Part shown: in pieces, positions 1 to 9,106 of the stretch | How positions within the stretch are numbered: the stretch's first letter is position 1 | How the letters are laid out: every line of letters begins with the position of its first letter | Source: [Pseudomonas] carboxydohydrogena | GTDB taxonomy: Bacteria > Pseudomonadota > Alphaproteobacteria > Rhizobiales > Xanthobacteraceae | DNA: 64,000 nucleotides | Direction of reading: 5' to 3' | Assembly: GCF_029030725.1 (NCBI RefSeq) | Contig: NZ_CP113162.1 | Coordinates: 434,001 to 498,000 of the forward strand | The notes under the pieces: generated by a model | Seen by the model: the letters and a program-made list of their open reading frames with translations, nothing else | Database searches by the model: none | Told to the model about the DNA's origin: nothing | Position numbers and translations under genes: made by a program

Positions 1-1
1 T

Positions 2-1345
2 GGCACGGCCGCGCTGTCCTTCATCGCGTTGCAGTTTTCGGATTCGGACCTGATCCGCAAATTCGGCGAGGCCGGGCTGATGGCGACGATCATCGCGCTG
101 GTCGCGGTGTTGTCGCTGGTGCCGGTGTTCGGTGTGCTGCTGGTGCGCAAGGAGAACGTGTTCGCCACCAAGATCAAGGGTGCCGACGCCGGCGTCGAGG
201 CGCTGCGCTCGTTCTGCCGCTGGATTGCCGTGCGCATGGTTGGCCATCCGGGATTTTTCAGCCTGATCGCGCTGCTGGTGGTGCTCGGGCTCGGTGCGAT
301 CTACGCCAATCTGCAACCGCGCTATCGCCTCGCCGATCAGGTACCGGACAAGAAGCAGGCGGTCGAGGCCAGTAGCCGTCTCGATGCCAAGTTGACCGGC
401 GCCAATCCGATCGATGTGCTGATCGAATTCCCCAAGGGTGAAAGCTTGTATTCGCCGCAGACTTTGCAGGTGATCGCCGACGTTCACGGCATCGTCGAGA
501 AGCAGGCGGGCGTCGGCAACGTCTGGTCGCTGGAAACGCTGCGGCGCTGGCTGGCCGAGAAGGCCGGCCGCTCCGATGTCGCCACGCTCAAGGAATATGT
601 CGACATGCTGCCGAAGCATCTGGTCGGCCGCTTCATCTCCCCCGATCAGGATGCCGTTGTGGTCTCGGGCCGCGTGCCGGATCTCGATTCCAGCCAGATT
701 TTGCCGACCGTCAACAAGCTCGATGCCGCGATGGCCGCGGTGCGGCAGGCCCATCCAGGTTACCAGATCGCCGTCACCGGACTATCGGCGATCGCGGCGC
801 GCAACAGCGCCAGCATGATCGACAAGCTCAACCATGGCCTCACGATCGAATTCGGCCTGGTGGCGGCCTTCATCGGTCTCGCGTTCCGTTCGCTGACCAT
901 CATGTTTGTCAGCATCCTGCCCGGCATTTTCCCGGTGGTGCTGTCCGGCACCGTATTGTGGCTGATGGGGGAGGGCCTGCAATTCGCCAGCGTGGTGGCG
1001 CTGACCGTCTCGTTCGGGCTGGGCCTGTCGGCGACGATCCATTTCCTCAACCGGCTGCGGCTTGAGGAGCAGCCCGGCGTGGACGAGGGGCTTGCGGTGG
1101 AGCGGGCCACGGTGCTGGTCGGTCCGGCGCTGATCCTGACCACGGTGGTGCTGGCCTGCGGGTTGGTGGTGACGGTGTTCTCGGATCTGCCGTCGCTGCG
1201 GCTGTTCGGCTGGCTCAGCGCCTTCTCGATGATTGCCGCGCTGGTCGCGGATCTGTTCATCCTGCGCCCGACGGCGATGTTCCTTATCAGCCTGTCGCAC
1301 CGGCTGCGTGGCACGCGGCGCACCGATCCGAAGCCTGCGGAATGA
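2..1345 (+). CDS. MMPL/RND-superfamily exporter, C-terminal part (5' end outside window)
   Basis: The reading frame is open from base 2, so the gene begins upstream of the window; about 447 residues remain. What is visible is a transmembrane helix, a periplasmic domain of roughly 200 residues, and then a block of about five hydrophobic helices containing the 'SFGLGLSATIHFLNR' segment, the usual layout of the second half of an MMPL-type RND exporter. Such proteins sit in the inner membrane and move lipids or hydrophobic molecules using the proton gradient. The substrate cannot be told from this half. A strong terminator follows 40 bases after the stop. Family call is firm, substrate unknown. 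Confidence 0.85.
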   Translation, partial: GTAALSFIALQFSDSDLIRKFGEAGLMATIIALVAVLSLVPVFGVLLVRKENVFATKIKGADAGVEALRSFCRWIAVRMVGHPGFFSLIALLVVLGLGAIYANLQPRYRLADQVPDKKQAVEASSRLDAKLTGANPIDVLIEFPKGESLYSPQTLQVIADVHGIVEKQAGVGNVWSLETLRRWLAEKAGRSDVATLKEYVDMLPKHLVGRFISPDQDAVVVSGRVPDLDSSQILPTVNKLDAAMAAVRQAHPGYQIAVTGLSAIAARNSASMIDKLNHGLTIEFGLVAAFIGLAFRSLTIMFVSILPGIFPVVLSGTVLWLMGEGLQFASVVALTVSFGLGLSATIHFLNRLRLEEQPGVDEGLAVERATVLVGPALILTTVVLACGLVVTVFSDLPSLRLFGWLSAFSMIAALVADLFILRPTAMFLISLSHRLRGTRRTDPKPAE

Positions 1346-1384
1346 GCAGGCCCGCGCGGACGGATGAGGGCATCCCCCAAAAAC

Positions 1385-1417
1385 AAAACCTCCGGGCTTT
1401 TGGCCCGGAGGTTTTTT
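1385..1417 (+). terminator. Rho-independent terminator shared by convergent genes
   Basis: A 9-bp GC-rich perfect stem (CCTCCGGGC at 1389-1397 pairing with GCCCGGAGG at 1403-1411) has a 5-base loop. It is flanked by AAAA on the left and TTTTTT on the right, so it can act on both strands. It separates the MMPL gene from the convergent secreted-protein gene at 1437. Confidence 0.9.
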
Positions 1418-1436
1418 GATGATCGGTCCAGCGAGT

Positions 1437-1940
1437 TTACTTGCTCAGCGAGATATTGACCGCCCGCAGTTCGCCCTTCGAGGCGATAGCGATCGTCTGC
1501 TTGTTGCCGCGAGTTGAGATATTGAAGGTCGCGGCATAACCGTTGGTCTGCACCAGCGCGGTGACCTGTCCGCCCGAGACGCGTCCTTCGACGCTGCCGT
1601 TCACCCCGCGGCTCGATTCCGTCCATGAGCCGCTGAGCTGGCCGCCGCTGGAGCGCACTTCGCTGGCGAGATCGAAGCGATAGCTGTCGCTTGCGCAACG
1701 CAAATTGATGCTCACAACATTGTTGCCGTTGCTGGTGGTGTATTGCCCGCGGCAGCGAATCCGCTCGTTGCTGGTGCCGTTATTGGAGGCAATGGTGATT
1801 GTGCCGCTGCCCGACCACTGGCCGGCATAATCGGCGAACGCGCCGCTATCGGCGTAGCTGGCCGAACACGGCAACAGCATCGCGGCGCCAAGTGCAAGGG
1901 CGGCGGCAGCGCCCGGCAAAGTTCTTGAAAAACGAATCAT
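1437..1940 (-). CDS. Secreted protein of unknown function
   Basis: A 167-residue protein with a clear Sec signal peptide: arginines near the N-terminus, then a long Ala/Leu core ending near 'CSASYADSG'. The mature part is rich in Ser, Gly, Asn and Thr and looks like a small all-beta domain, with a 'DYAGQWSGSGTITIAS' segment and only two cysteines in the mature domain (RIRCRG and NLRCAS), compatible with one disulfide. I chose the ATG at 1940 because TAGGAAC lies 7-8 bases upstream and the signal peptide then begins correctly; an upstream in-frame ATG (1964) would add eight residues. Periplasmic or exported location is inferred. I do not recognise a named family. Confidence 0.7.
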   Translation of the reverse strand: MIRFSRTLPGAAAALALGAAMLLPCSASYADSGAFADYAGQWSGSGTITIASNNGTSNERIRCRGQYTTSNGNNVVSINLRCASDSYRFDLASEVRSSGGQLSGSWTESSRGVNGSVEGRVSGGQVTALVQTNGYAATFNISTRGNKQTIAIASKGELRAVNISLSK

Positions 1941-2182
1941 GTGACGAGTTCCTACAGTGAACATATTTGCTGTTGTTCCACGAACCGGTATGGCTTGTTC
2001 GATCCGTGACGAAAGTTGGGCCGCAGCACAGGGATGACTGGCCCGAAGGATATAGGAACCGGCTCGGAAGCGCCAAGGGGGTAAGGGTCGCAGGCTCCCG
2101 GTCCGCCTCCATGTTCATAAGTCGGCAGGACCGGAAAAAGGTTCAAAGGGTTTTGCATGGCCCCGGCGCCCGCCCGGGGGAG

Positions 2183-2593
2183 CTATCCGTCGTATGATGA
2201 GATTTCGATCAGGCTGCCATCGGGGTCGCGGCAATAGACCGAGGTGAGGGTGCCGACTGCGCCCTGTTTTTTCACCGGTCCCACTTCGATGTCGATGCCG
2301 CAGGCCCGCAGATGCGCGACGACAGTCTCCGGACTGGCGGAGGTCAGGAAGCACAGGTCATCGCTGCCCGCAGCTTCGTGATCGGCGGTGAACCATTCCA
2401 CCTTGTCGGTCGTGACTGGCCGCAGGTTGATCTTCTGCCGTCCGAACCGCATGGAGATGCGCGGGGCCTTACCGTGCCCGGGGTCGAAGACGGCGCGGGT
2501 CATGCCGAGCGCGCGCTCGTACCATTGGGCGGAGGCTTCCGCATCAGTGACATTGACGACGAGATGATCGAGCGCCTCGATTGTGATGGTCAT
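2183..2593 (-). CDS. VOC-family (glyoxalase/dioxygenase fold) protein
   Basis: A 136-residue single-domain protein beginning 'ITIEALDHLVVNVTD', the usual first strand of a vicinal-oxygen-chelate module with a candidate metal-binding His at residue 10. It ends with 'CRDPDGSLIEISSYDG', where the Glu is the typical last metal ligand. Family members are metal-dependent lyases, dioxygenases or resistance proteins; the substrate cannot be predicted here. The gene stands alone, with about 200 bases of non-coding sequence separating it from the divergent chemoreceptor gene. The length is normal for a one-domain VOC protein. Confidence 0.85.
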   Translation of the reverse strand: MTITIEALDHLVVNVTDAEASAQWYERALGMTRAVFDPGHGKAPRISMRFGRQKINLRPVTTDKVEWFTADHEAAGSDDLCFLTSASPETVVAHLRACGIDIEVGPVKKQGAVGTLTSVYCRDPDGSLIEISSYDG

Positions 2594-2810
2594 GTAACTT
2601 CCACATTGGCAGCCAAGCAGACACGATATGCAAACCTTGCGACAGTCCTGGGCCGATTGGCAACGGTTACGATAGATTTTAGGCCGCCAAAATTTTGAAA
2701 AATGAAACCGATGACCAGGTGAAGCCGCGATAACTCGACGATGTTAATCCGTTATTGAGTCGCTTCCTTTACTGTCCTGCCGGTTCTGCATTGGACAATT
2801 GGGGGCTGCG

Positions 2811-4769
2811 GTGAAGTTCAAATCTATTTCAGTTCGTATCATGGTGATGATTTCTCTCGTCGCCGCAGCTTCTTGCGTCATCTGGAGCGGCTTCGGATTG
2901 TGGAGTCAGCAAAAAACGATCGACACCGCGCTGGAGCGCGAATCGCGTGCCGACTACGCAAACCTGACGGCCGCGCTCGATGCCGATACGCGCACGACGC
3001 TTGCCGTGGCGCATACTCTTTCTGTCATGCCCCAGCTCAAGGCGCTGGTCAGCGCCGACGATCGTGACGGTACGATCGCACTGACGCAGAAGGTGCTGGA
3101 CAAGATCAAGCCATTGGGGCTTGAGCTGATCACGATCCAGACGCCGCCGTCCATTTCTTTCATGCGGGCCCATGCGCCGAAGGTGTTCGGCGACGATGTC
3201 GGCGCTCGCCGCAAGATGGTGGTTGAGGCGCTCGCCACCAAGAAGGCTCTTGGCGGTGTCGAAGTCGGCCGCGAGATTCTCAACGTGTTCGGTTCGGCTC
3301 CGATGGTCGATGGCGACAAGGTGATCGGCAATGTCGATATCGGCGAGCCCTTTGGCGATGCATTCGTGAAGAACATGAAGGCGCGGTTTGGCGTCGATGT
3401 CGCGATCCATCAGATAAAAGATGACAAGGTCAAAACTCTCGCATCCACGCTTTCGGATTCCGGGGCGAGCATGGACGACGTCAAGCGGGCCCTGAACGGT
3501 GAGGTCACCACCCATCAGGGCGAGCAGGCAGGCCGTCCGGTCGCCACCGTGTTCGGACCGATCAATAGTTATTCCGGCAAGCCCGTCGCGGTGCTGGAAA
3601 TCGTGCGCGATGCATCGGCCTATACCGCCCTGAAGAACAGCGCGGCAATGTGGCTCGCAATGATGGCAATCGCGGCGATGGTTTTGGGAAGCCTGATCTC
3701 GGCGTGGATTGGGAGCAGCCTTGCCCGGCCAATTCGCGCGCTCGAAGCCGCGATGCGGGCGATCACCGCCGGCGATCATGATCTGGTGGTGCCGGGCGCC
3801 CAGCGGGCCGACGAAATCGGCTCGATGGCGGCCGCCGTTGAAGTGTTCAAGGACAGCCTTGCGGAAACCGGCCGTCTGCGGAGCGCGCAGGAGCAGCAGC
3901 GCGCCGCGTCCGAAGCGGAACGGCGCGAGACGCTGTACGCGCTGGCGACCCGGTTCGAGGAAGGTGTCGGCCACATCGTCTCGTCCGTCAGTACGTCGGC
4001 GATGGATTTGCGGAACACGGCGGAATCGATGGCCAGCACGGCCGAAGAGGCCACCAGCCAGACCGACCTCGTGGCGCGCGTCTCCGAGGGCGTGTCGCGC
4101 AGCTCGCAGGCGGTCGCGACCGCGATCGAGGAAATGAATGCTTCGATCAACGAGATCGCCCAACAAGTCAACGAGTCGACCAAGGTGACGGGCGACGCGG
4201 TGGCGCAGGCGAATAACACCAATGCCGGCGTCCGCGATCTGGCGCAGGCCGCGCAGCGGATCGGCGATGTGGTGAAATTGATCAGCGAAATCGCGGCGCA
4301 GACCAATCTGCTGGCGCTCAACGCCACCATCGAGGCGGCGCGCGCGGGCGATGCAGGTCGCGGCTTTGCCGTCGTTGCGTCCGAGGTTAAGGAGCTTGCG
4401 ACCCAGACGTCGAAGGCAACGGAGGAAATTGCCGCGCAGGTGGCGGCGATCCAGTCCGCGACGCGCACGTCTGTCGATGCGATCGACGAGATCACGCAGA
4501 CGATCGGGCGCGTCAACGAGATCGCCAGCGCGATCGCCTCGGCGGTCGAGGAGCAGGGTGCCGCGACGCGCGAGATCGCCAGCAACGTCTCGCAGGCTGC
4601 GGAAGGCACCAGCGAAGTGTCGGGCAACATCGCGGGCGTCCGTGACGCCGCGCGCGAAACCGGCGTCACCGCCGGCCGCGTGGTCGATGCCGCTGCGGCG
4701 CTCTCCGAAAACGGTGAGACGCTGAAGCAGCAGGTTCAGGCCTTCCTCAACGAGGTGCGTGCCGCCTGA
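2811..4769 (+). CDS. Methyl-accepting chemotaxis protein
   Basis: A transmembrane chemoreceptor of about 652 residues. An N-terminal helix (about residues 7-28) is followed by a periplasmic Cache-like sensor domain (about 30-275), a second membrane helix (near 280-305), a HAMP domain beginning '[18 protein letters not shown]', and a cytoplasmic signalling domain with the family hairpin '[19 protein letters not shown]'. Ligand binding modulates the CheA kinase. I chose GTG 2811 because GGGGG lies just upstream and the product starts '[11 protein letters not shown]'; a TTG at 2799 adds four residues. The gene is monocistronic, and no che genes are nearby. The ligand is unknown. Confidence 0.93.
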   Translation: MKFKSISVRIMVMISLVAAASCVIWSGFGLWSQQKTIDTALERESRADYANLTAALDADTRTTLAVAHTLSVMPQLKALVSADDRDGTIALTQKVLDKIKPLGLELITIQTPPSISFMRAHAPKVFGDDVGARRKMVVEALATKKALGGVEVGREILNVFGSAPMVDGDKVIGNVDIGEPFGDAFVKNMKARFGVDVAIHQIKDDKVKTLASTLSDSGASMDDVKRALNGEVTTHQGEQAGRPVATVFGPINSYSGKPVAVLEIVRDASAYTALKNSAAMWLAMMAIAAMVLGSLISAWIGSSLARPIRALEAAMRAITAGDHDLVVPGAQRADEIGSMAAAVEVFKDSLAETGRLRSAQEQQRAASEAERRETLYALATRFEEGVGHIVSSVSTSAMDLRNTAESMASTAEEATSQTDLVARVSEGVSRSSQAVATAIEEMNASINEIAQQVNESTKVTGDAVAQANNTNAGVRDLAQAAQRIGDVVKLISEIAAQTNLLALNATIEAARAGDAGRGFAVVASEVKELATQTSKATEEIAAQVAAIQSATRTSVDAIDEITQTIGRVNEIASAIASAVEEQGAATREIASNVSQAAEGTSEVSGNIAGVRDAARETGVTAGRVVDAAAALSENGETLKQQVQAFLNEVRAA

Positions 4770-4993
4770 TCGTGTCGGCTCCCTGTATCGGCGGTGGCAT
4801 CGGAGCCGCCAGGGCGGCCAGCGGGGCGTTTCGCCATCTGGCCGCGGCCGGTGTCGGCTTCAGCTTTCAGGGAAGCAGCGTCGCCGATTGAGGTTGTTGC
4901 AAGCTCCAGCGAGCGCAGGTTGCATTCTTGCCCTGCGCTCGCTGAGTGTCCCCGTAGCCTCATAGCGCCGCCTCTGCTATGAACGGCCCCGCC

Positions 4994-5070
4994 GGTCCCG
5001 TAGCTCAGCCGGATAGAGCGACGGTTTCCTAAACCGTAGGTCGGAAGTTCGAGTCTTCCCGGGATCGCCA
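4994..5070 (+). tRNA. tRNA-Arg (anticodon CCU)
   Basis: The acceptor strand GGTCCCG (4994-5000) pairs with CGGGATC (5060-5066), followed by discriminator G and encoded CCA (5068-5070). The anticodon stem ACGGT/ACCGT encloses loop TTCCTAA, giving anticodon CCT (CCU), which reads AGG. The D-arm (TAGCTCAGCCGGATAGAGC) and T-loop (TTCGAGT) are normal. The gene is intact and has no recombinase beside it. Confidence 0.95.
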
Positions 5071-5217
5071 TGGCCCCTTGCGGGCGGTTTGCAGCCATTT
5101 GGCTTCCAAAAGCCCGGTTTTCCGGAGTGATTTTGGTTTTGTCGTGATTCCGTGATCTGTCAGAAGGTAGAAGTTCCCGGTAAGCTTGATTGCGTTCGAT
5201 TCATTCCGAGGAACTTC

Positions 5218-6843
5218 ATGCAGACGTTGGCGCTGCTCTTCTCCCCACGGTTCATCCTGCTCACGGTCTGTGCGCTTGCCACACTGGTTTTGCTCGGCGC
5301 GGGACTTGCGAACGGAGGGCTGCCGGCTCTCCTGTGGGTGGCTGTCGCGATATTCGCGACCCTTACATGCATCGGTATCAGCGATCTCATGCAGCAGTCG
5401 CATTCTGTGTTGCGCAACTATCCGATCGCGGCGCATTTTCGTTTTCTGCTCGAGGAAATCCGCCCCGAGATGCGGCAATATTTCTTCGAGAGCGAGAAGG
5501 ACGGCAGGCCGTTCAGCCGCGACACACGGTCGGTCGTCTATCAGCGCGCGAAGATGATGCTCGACAAGCGTCCGTTCGGAACGCAGAAGGATGTCTATGT
5601 CGACGGCTACGAATGGATGCACCATTCGATCACGCCGAAGCCGCCCGCGGAATCGGATTTCCGCATTGTCATCGGCGGCACGGAATGCGCCAAGCCCTAT
5701 TCGGCTTCCATCTTCAACATTTCGGCAATGAGCTTCGGCGCATTGAGCGCGAACGCCATTCGCGCGCTCAATGCCGGCGCGCGCCAGGCCGGCTTTGCGC
5801 ATGACACCGGCGAGGGCGGCGTCAGTTCGTATCATCGCGAGAATGGTGGCGACATTATCTGGGAAATAGGGTCGGGCTATTTTGGGTGTCGCACCCGTGA
5901 CGGGCAGTTCGATCCCGAAAAATTCGCGCGGGCCGCGGCCGATGACCAGATCAAGATGGTTGAACTCAAGATCAGCCAGGGCGCCAAACCGGGTCACGGC
6001 GGCGTGCTTCCGGCCGCGAAAGTCTCCGAGGAGATTTCGCTCATTCGCGGCGTGGCGATGGGCGAGGACTGCATCTCGCCCGCTTATCATCGCGCTTTCT
6101 CGACGCCCGTGGGGTTGATGCAGTTCATCGGCGAGATGCGGCGGCTGTCGGGTGGCAAGCCCGCGGGCTTCAAGCTGTGCATCGGACATCGCTGGGAATT
6201 TCTCGCGATCTGCAAGGCGATGTTGCAGACCGGCATTTATCCCGACTTCATCGTCGTCGATGGCAAGGAAGGCGGCACCGGCGCCGCCCCGATCGAATTC
6301 GCCGATCATATCGGCATGCCGATGCGCGACGGCGTCAATTTCGTCCACAACGCGCTGATCGGCATCAATGCGCGTGAACGTATCCGCATCGGCGCGTCGG
6401 GCAAGATCGCGACCGCCTTCGACATGGCGCGGGCGATGGCGCTCGGCGCGGACTGGTGCAACTCCGCGCGCGGCTTCATGTTCGCGCTGGGATGCATCCA
6501 GTCATTGAGCTGCCATACCGACCGCTGCCCCACGGGCGTCGCCACGCAAGACCCGACGCGCAGCCGCGCGCTTGTCGTCGAGGACAAACGCGTACGGGTT
6601 GCGAATTATCACGACGCCATGGTGCGCGCGCTCGCCGAATTGGTCGCCGCCGCCGGTCTGGAGCATCCGGGCGAGATCCGGCCGATCCATTTCTCGCAGC
6701 GGATTTCCGGCAACGAGGTGGTGTCGTTCGCGCAACTCTACCCGCAGCTTCAGCCCGGTGAGTTGTTGTCCGGCACCGACAATGCGTGGTTCGCCGAAGC
6801 GTGGGAACTGGCGCAGGCCGAGACGTTCGCGCCGAAAGTGTGA
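5218..6843 (+). CDS. FMN-binding glutamate-synthase-family protein, membrane anchored
   Basis: A 541-residue protein with two N-terminal hydrophobic helices (about 5-48) followed by the central domain of glutamate synthase: the FMN-binding TIM barrel with 'TGEGGVSSYH', 'KISQGAKPGHGG' and 'VDGKEGGTGAAP'. A cysteine set CIQSLSCHTDRC has the CX5CX4C spacing of the 3Fe-4S ligands in GltB. The amidotransferase and GXGXG domains of full GltB are absent, so this is a stand-alone oxidoreductase of the same fold; physiological substrates are uncertain. Start 5218 is preceded by GAGGA at a good distance; an upstream in-frame ATG (5152) has no comparable site. It converges on the porin gene with two bases between the stops. 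Confidence 0.88.
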   Translation: MQTLALLFSPRFILLTVCALATLVLLGAGLANGGLPALLWVAVAIFATLTCIGISDLMQQSHSVLRNYPIAAHFRFLLEEIRPEMRQYFFESEKDGRPFSRDTRSVVYQRAKMMLDKRPFGTQKDVYVDGYEWMHHSITPKPPAESDFRIVIGGTECAKPYSASIFNISAMSFGALSANAIRALNAGARQAGFAHDTGEGGVSSYHRENGGDIIWEIGSGYFGCRTRDGQFDPEKFARAAADDQIKMVELKISQGAKPGHGGVLPAAKVSEEISLIRGVAMGEDCISPAYHRAFSTPVGLMQFIGEMRRLSGGKPAGFKLCIGHRWEFLAICKAMLQTGIYPDFIVVDGKEGGTGAAPIEFADHIGMPMRDGVNFVHNALIGINARERIRIGASGKIATAFDMARAMALGADWCNSARGFMFALGCIQSLSCHTDRCPTGVATQDPTRSRALVVEDKRVRVANYHDAMVRALAELVAAAGLEHPGEIRPIHFSQRISGNEVVSFAQLYPQLQPGELLSGTDNAWFAEAWELAQAETFAPKV

Positions 6844-6845
6844 GT

Positions 6846-8834
6846 TCAGAACTCGCCGTGCAGCCGCGCGGAGAAGATCGACACCGGCCCGCGATCGGCG
6901 TTGTAGGCGGGATTGACGACGAATTGATAGTCCGCGGTCGCCGTCAGTTTCGGCGTGATGGCGTAGGCGTAATAGGCTTCCATCAGCCGCTCCTGACTGT
7001 AATTCAGCCGCCCGTCGCCGATGAGAACGCCCATGCCGCCAGCCGCGATGAAATCGCGATGATCGCGCGACAGAGCGTTGATGGCGCCGCCAAGCCCGAT
7101 GGTGTCATTGGGGCGGCCCCATGACTTGCCCTTGATCGACAGGCCACCCGAGAGGCTGGCGTCGATATCGGTGAACGCCATGATCTCGGTCTTGCCGTCG
7201 TTCCAGCTCCAGCGGCCGAACAGGCCCACGGTGTCATTCACGGCCTGCTCAAGATTGACGACGTAGCCGTATTTGATGCGTCCCTCGCGCGTGGCGGCGA
7301 TATCGAGATTGAGCGCGGGATTGTCGAGCGTGGCGCGGTAGCTGCCCGCGAAGGCGCTGTTGATCCATCCGATGGCGCGAAGTTTACCCGGTTGTCCGAA
7401 CAGCGTGTAGCGTTGCTCGAATTCGGCGACGTATTCGCCGCGACGGAAAAGGCGCATGTCGAAATTGTTCGAGTTGGATTCGGCATCCATCAGGAAATAG
7501 CCGAAGCGCAGCGCCCAGTTTTTCTGGTTCAACTCGGCGGTCGCGCCGTAGCTCAGGCCGACCTTGTCTGCGGAGTAGTCGAACGCGCCCGGCGCCCAGA
7601 TCGCCCAGTTCATGAAATCCTTGCGCGGGTCCTTGGCATAGGCATTGCCGTCGAACACATCGAGTACGGCGAACTTGCCGACCTGCACCGTCAGGCGGGA
7701 GATATCGGCCTTGCCGCTCAACTGGCTCGGCCCGCTCTCAAGCGTCTCCTGCTCGCCACCGAAGCCGAAGGTCTGACGCACATACAAGCGCGAAGGGTTG
7801 AAGCGCGGGTAGGGGAAATTCGATTTCTGAGCCTCGCCGCTGGAAAATCCGGCAAGCCCCACCGTGTCGCTGAGACCGAAGCCCTGCACCAGTTCGGGAT
7901 TGAAATAGAGTTCGCCGCCGTCCCACAGACGCGCATTGATGAAGAGACTGTTGCTCCACGTCGCCTTGGCTTGTCCGGTTGGCGCAAGGCTGTTCAGGCC
8001 GGAATAGGGCGCGCGGAAGGATGGATAGGCCTGCGCGAGATAGGTGGACTGGCCGGAGATTTCCATGTTCGAGGGTAGGCCGTCGCCGAAGCTCGTCTCC
8101 TTTGAACCGGAGCCGGTGAAGTCGATCTTCCGGTTGAGCCCGAGACGAACGCTCTGGACATCGAATGCGCTTGCCGACTGCACGCCGGAGCCGAGTTGCA
8201 CATGGTCGCGACCGTAATCGCTGTACAGGTATTCGACCCGCGCGCTCCATTTCGGGCTGATCGCGTATTCGGCGCCGACGCCCGCGATCCATCCGGTGCG
8301 CAGCGCAAGCTTCTTTTCATTGAAGGATGGTGCTGCATTCTCGAAGCGTTCGCCAGCGAAAGCGAGACCGCCGGTGACGTAAAGCAGCCAGCGCGGCGCG
8401 GCATAACCGAGCCGCGCGCGCAACGAACCGGCATAATCCAGCCGCTCGGTGAGCGTGCCATTTGTCGTTGGTGTCACGGCAAGAACGCCGCTGGATTCGA
8501 TATAGTCCGGAAAGGTCAGGTCGGCTTCGACGCCGAGCAAAACACGCGAGGGCAGCACCACATTGTAGCCGCCCTGCACGCCTGCGGTGGCGGTGCCGAT
8601 ATGGTCGCGTGTGTTGAAGGCAGCGCCGTCGAACACGCTCGCGCGGGAGTCACCGAAGCCATAGCCGAAATGTGCGCCGACATAGGCGCCGCTCCAGTCG
8701 AAGACCGGCGCAGCTTTGACAGGGAAGTCGGCAGCAAAGGCGATGGCGCACGGCGAGGCCACCGCCATCGTCGCCGCAAGCGCGCAGGTGGCAGGCGTGC
8801 TGATCGATCGATGAGACCGGCGAATCGCTATCAT
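6846..8834 (-). CDS. Outer-membrane porin: Omp31-like barrel fused to OprB-type carbohydrate porin
   Basis: A protein of about 662 residues beginning 'MIAIRRSHRS', with a signal peptide ending near 'AIAFA|ADFPVKAAP'. Residues about 35-235 resemble the small Omp25/Omp31 barrel of rhizobia ('WSGAYVGAHFGYGFGDS', 'GVQGGYNVVL', 'VEYLYSDYGRDHVQ'). The remaining 400 or so residues resemble an OprB carbohydrate-selective porin ('LFINARLWDGGELYFNPELVQGFGLSDTVG', split here only for description), and the chain ends on the aromatic-rich strand 'SIFSARLHGEF'. It would sit in the outer membrane and admit small solutes. A Fur-like palindrome about 125 bases upstream suggests iron control. No clear ribosome site marks the start; an ATG at 8939 is an alternative that would bury the signal peptide. 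Confidence 0.82.
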   Translation of the reverse strand: MIAIRRSHRSISTPATCALAATMAVASPCAIAFAADFPVKAAPVFDWSGAYVGAHFGYGFGDSRASVFDGAAFNTRDHIGTATAGVQGGYNVVLPSRVLLGVEADLTFPDYIESSGVLAVTPTTNGTLTERLDYAGSLRARLGYAAPRWLLYVTGGLAFAGERFENAAPSFNEKKLALRTGWIAGVGAEYAISPKWSARVEYLYSDYGRDHVQLGSGVQSASAFDVQSVRLGLNRKIDFTGSGSKETSFGDGLPSNMEISGQSTYLAQAYPSFRAPYSGLNSLAPTGQAKATWSNSLFINARLWDGGELYFNPELVQGFGLSDTVGLAGFSSGEAQKSNFPYPRFNPSRLYVRQTFGFGGEQETLESGPSQLSGKADISRLTVQVGKFAVLDVFDGNAYAKDPRKDFMNWAIWAPGAFDYSADKVGLSYGATAELNQKNWALRFGYFLMDAESNSNNFDMRLFRRGEYVAEFEQRYTLFGQPGKLRAIGWINSAFAGSYRATLDNPALNLDIAATREGRIKYGYVVNLEQAVNDTVGLFGRWSWNDGKTEIMAFTDIDASLSGGLSIKGKSWGRPNDTIGLGGAINALSRDHRDFIAAGGMGVLIGDGRLNYSQERLMEAYYAYAITPKLTATADYQFVVNPAYNADRGPVSIFSARLHGEF

Positions 8835-8959
8835 GGGCCACAGGTGCCATGCCGCCCATCGCCGCGCCACAGGCTGTTGCGGTGTGTGCACTGTCGTCAG
8901 GCCGTCACGGGCCTGCTGCAAAAAGCGGTTGCTCCCCATGATTGCTAAGAACAATACCT

Positions 8960-8994
8960 GCAAATGATTGTCAATAGCATTGAGAATGATTTGC
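8960..8994. promoter_or_regulatory. Fur-type palindromic operator upstream of the porin
   Basis: A 35-bp near-perfect palindrome: left arm GCAAATGATTGTCAAT (8960-8975) and right arm ATTGAGAATGATTTGC (8979-8994) around AGC, with 14 of 16 bases pairing. The half site GCAAATCATTCTCAAT matches the style of Fur boxes in front of iron-uptake genes in alphaproteobacteria. It lies between the porin gene (start 8834) and the creatininase-family gene that ends at 9107. Identity of the regulator is inference. Confidence 0.75.
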
Positions 8995-9106
8995 AACTGG
9001 GTGCAGGAGGCTGCTTTTCGAATCTCGGCTAAGCAGCCATGGCGGCAGCCCGTCCCTGAGAGGGGCGGCGGCCGGGGTTGGCTAAGATTGCTTGAGGCTG
9101 AGAGCT

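Noticed and set aside
2829-4166. Long minus-strand open frame (445 codons) opposite the chemoreceptor
   Set aside because: Composition is His/Arg-rich and it mirrors the codons of the clear chemoreceptor; it is a GC-driven shadow.
5029-6348. Long minus-strand open frame (439 codons) opposite the glutamate-synthase-like gene
   Set aside because: No domain or ribosome site, it runs into the tRNA, and the opposite frame is a well-defined family.
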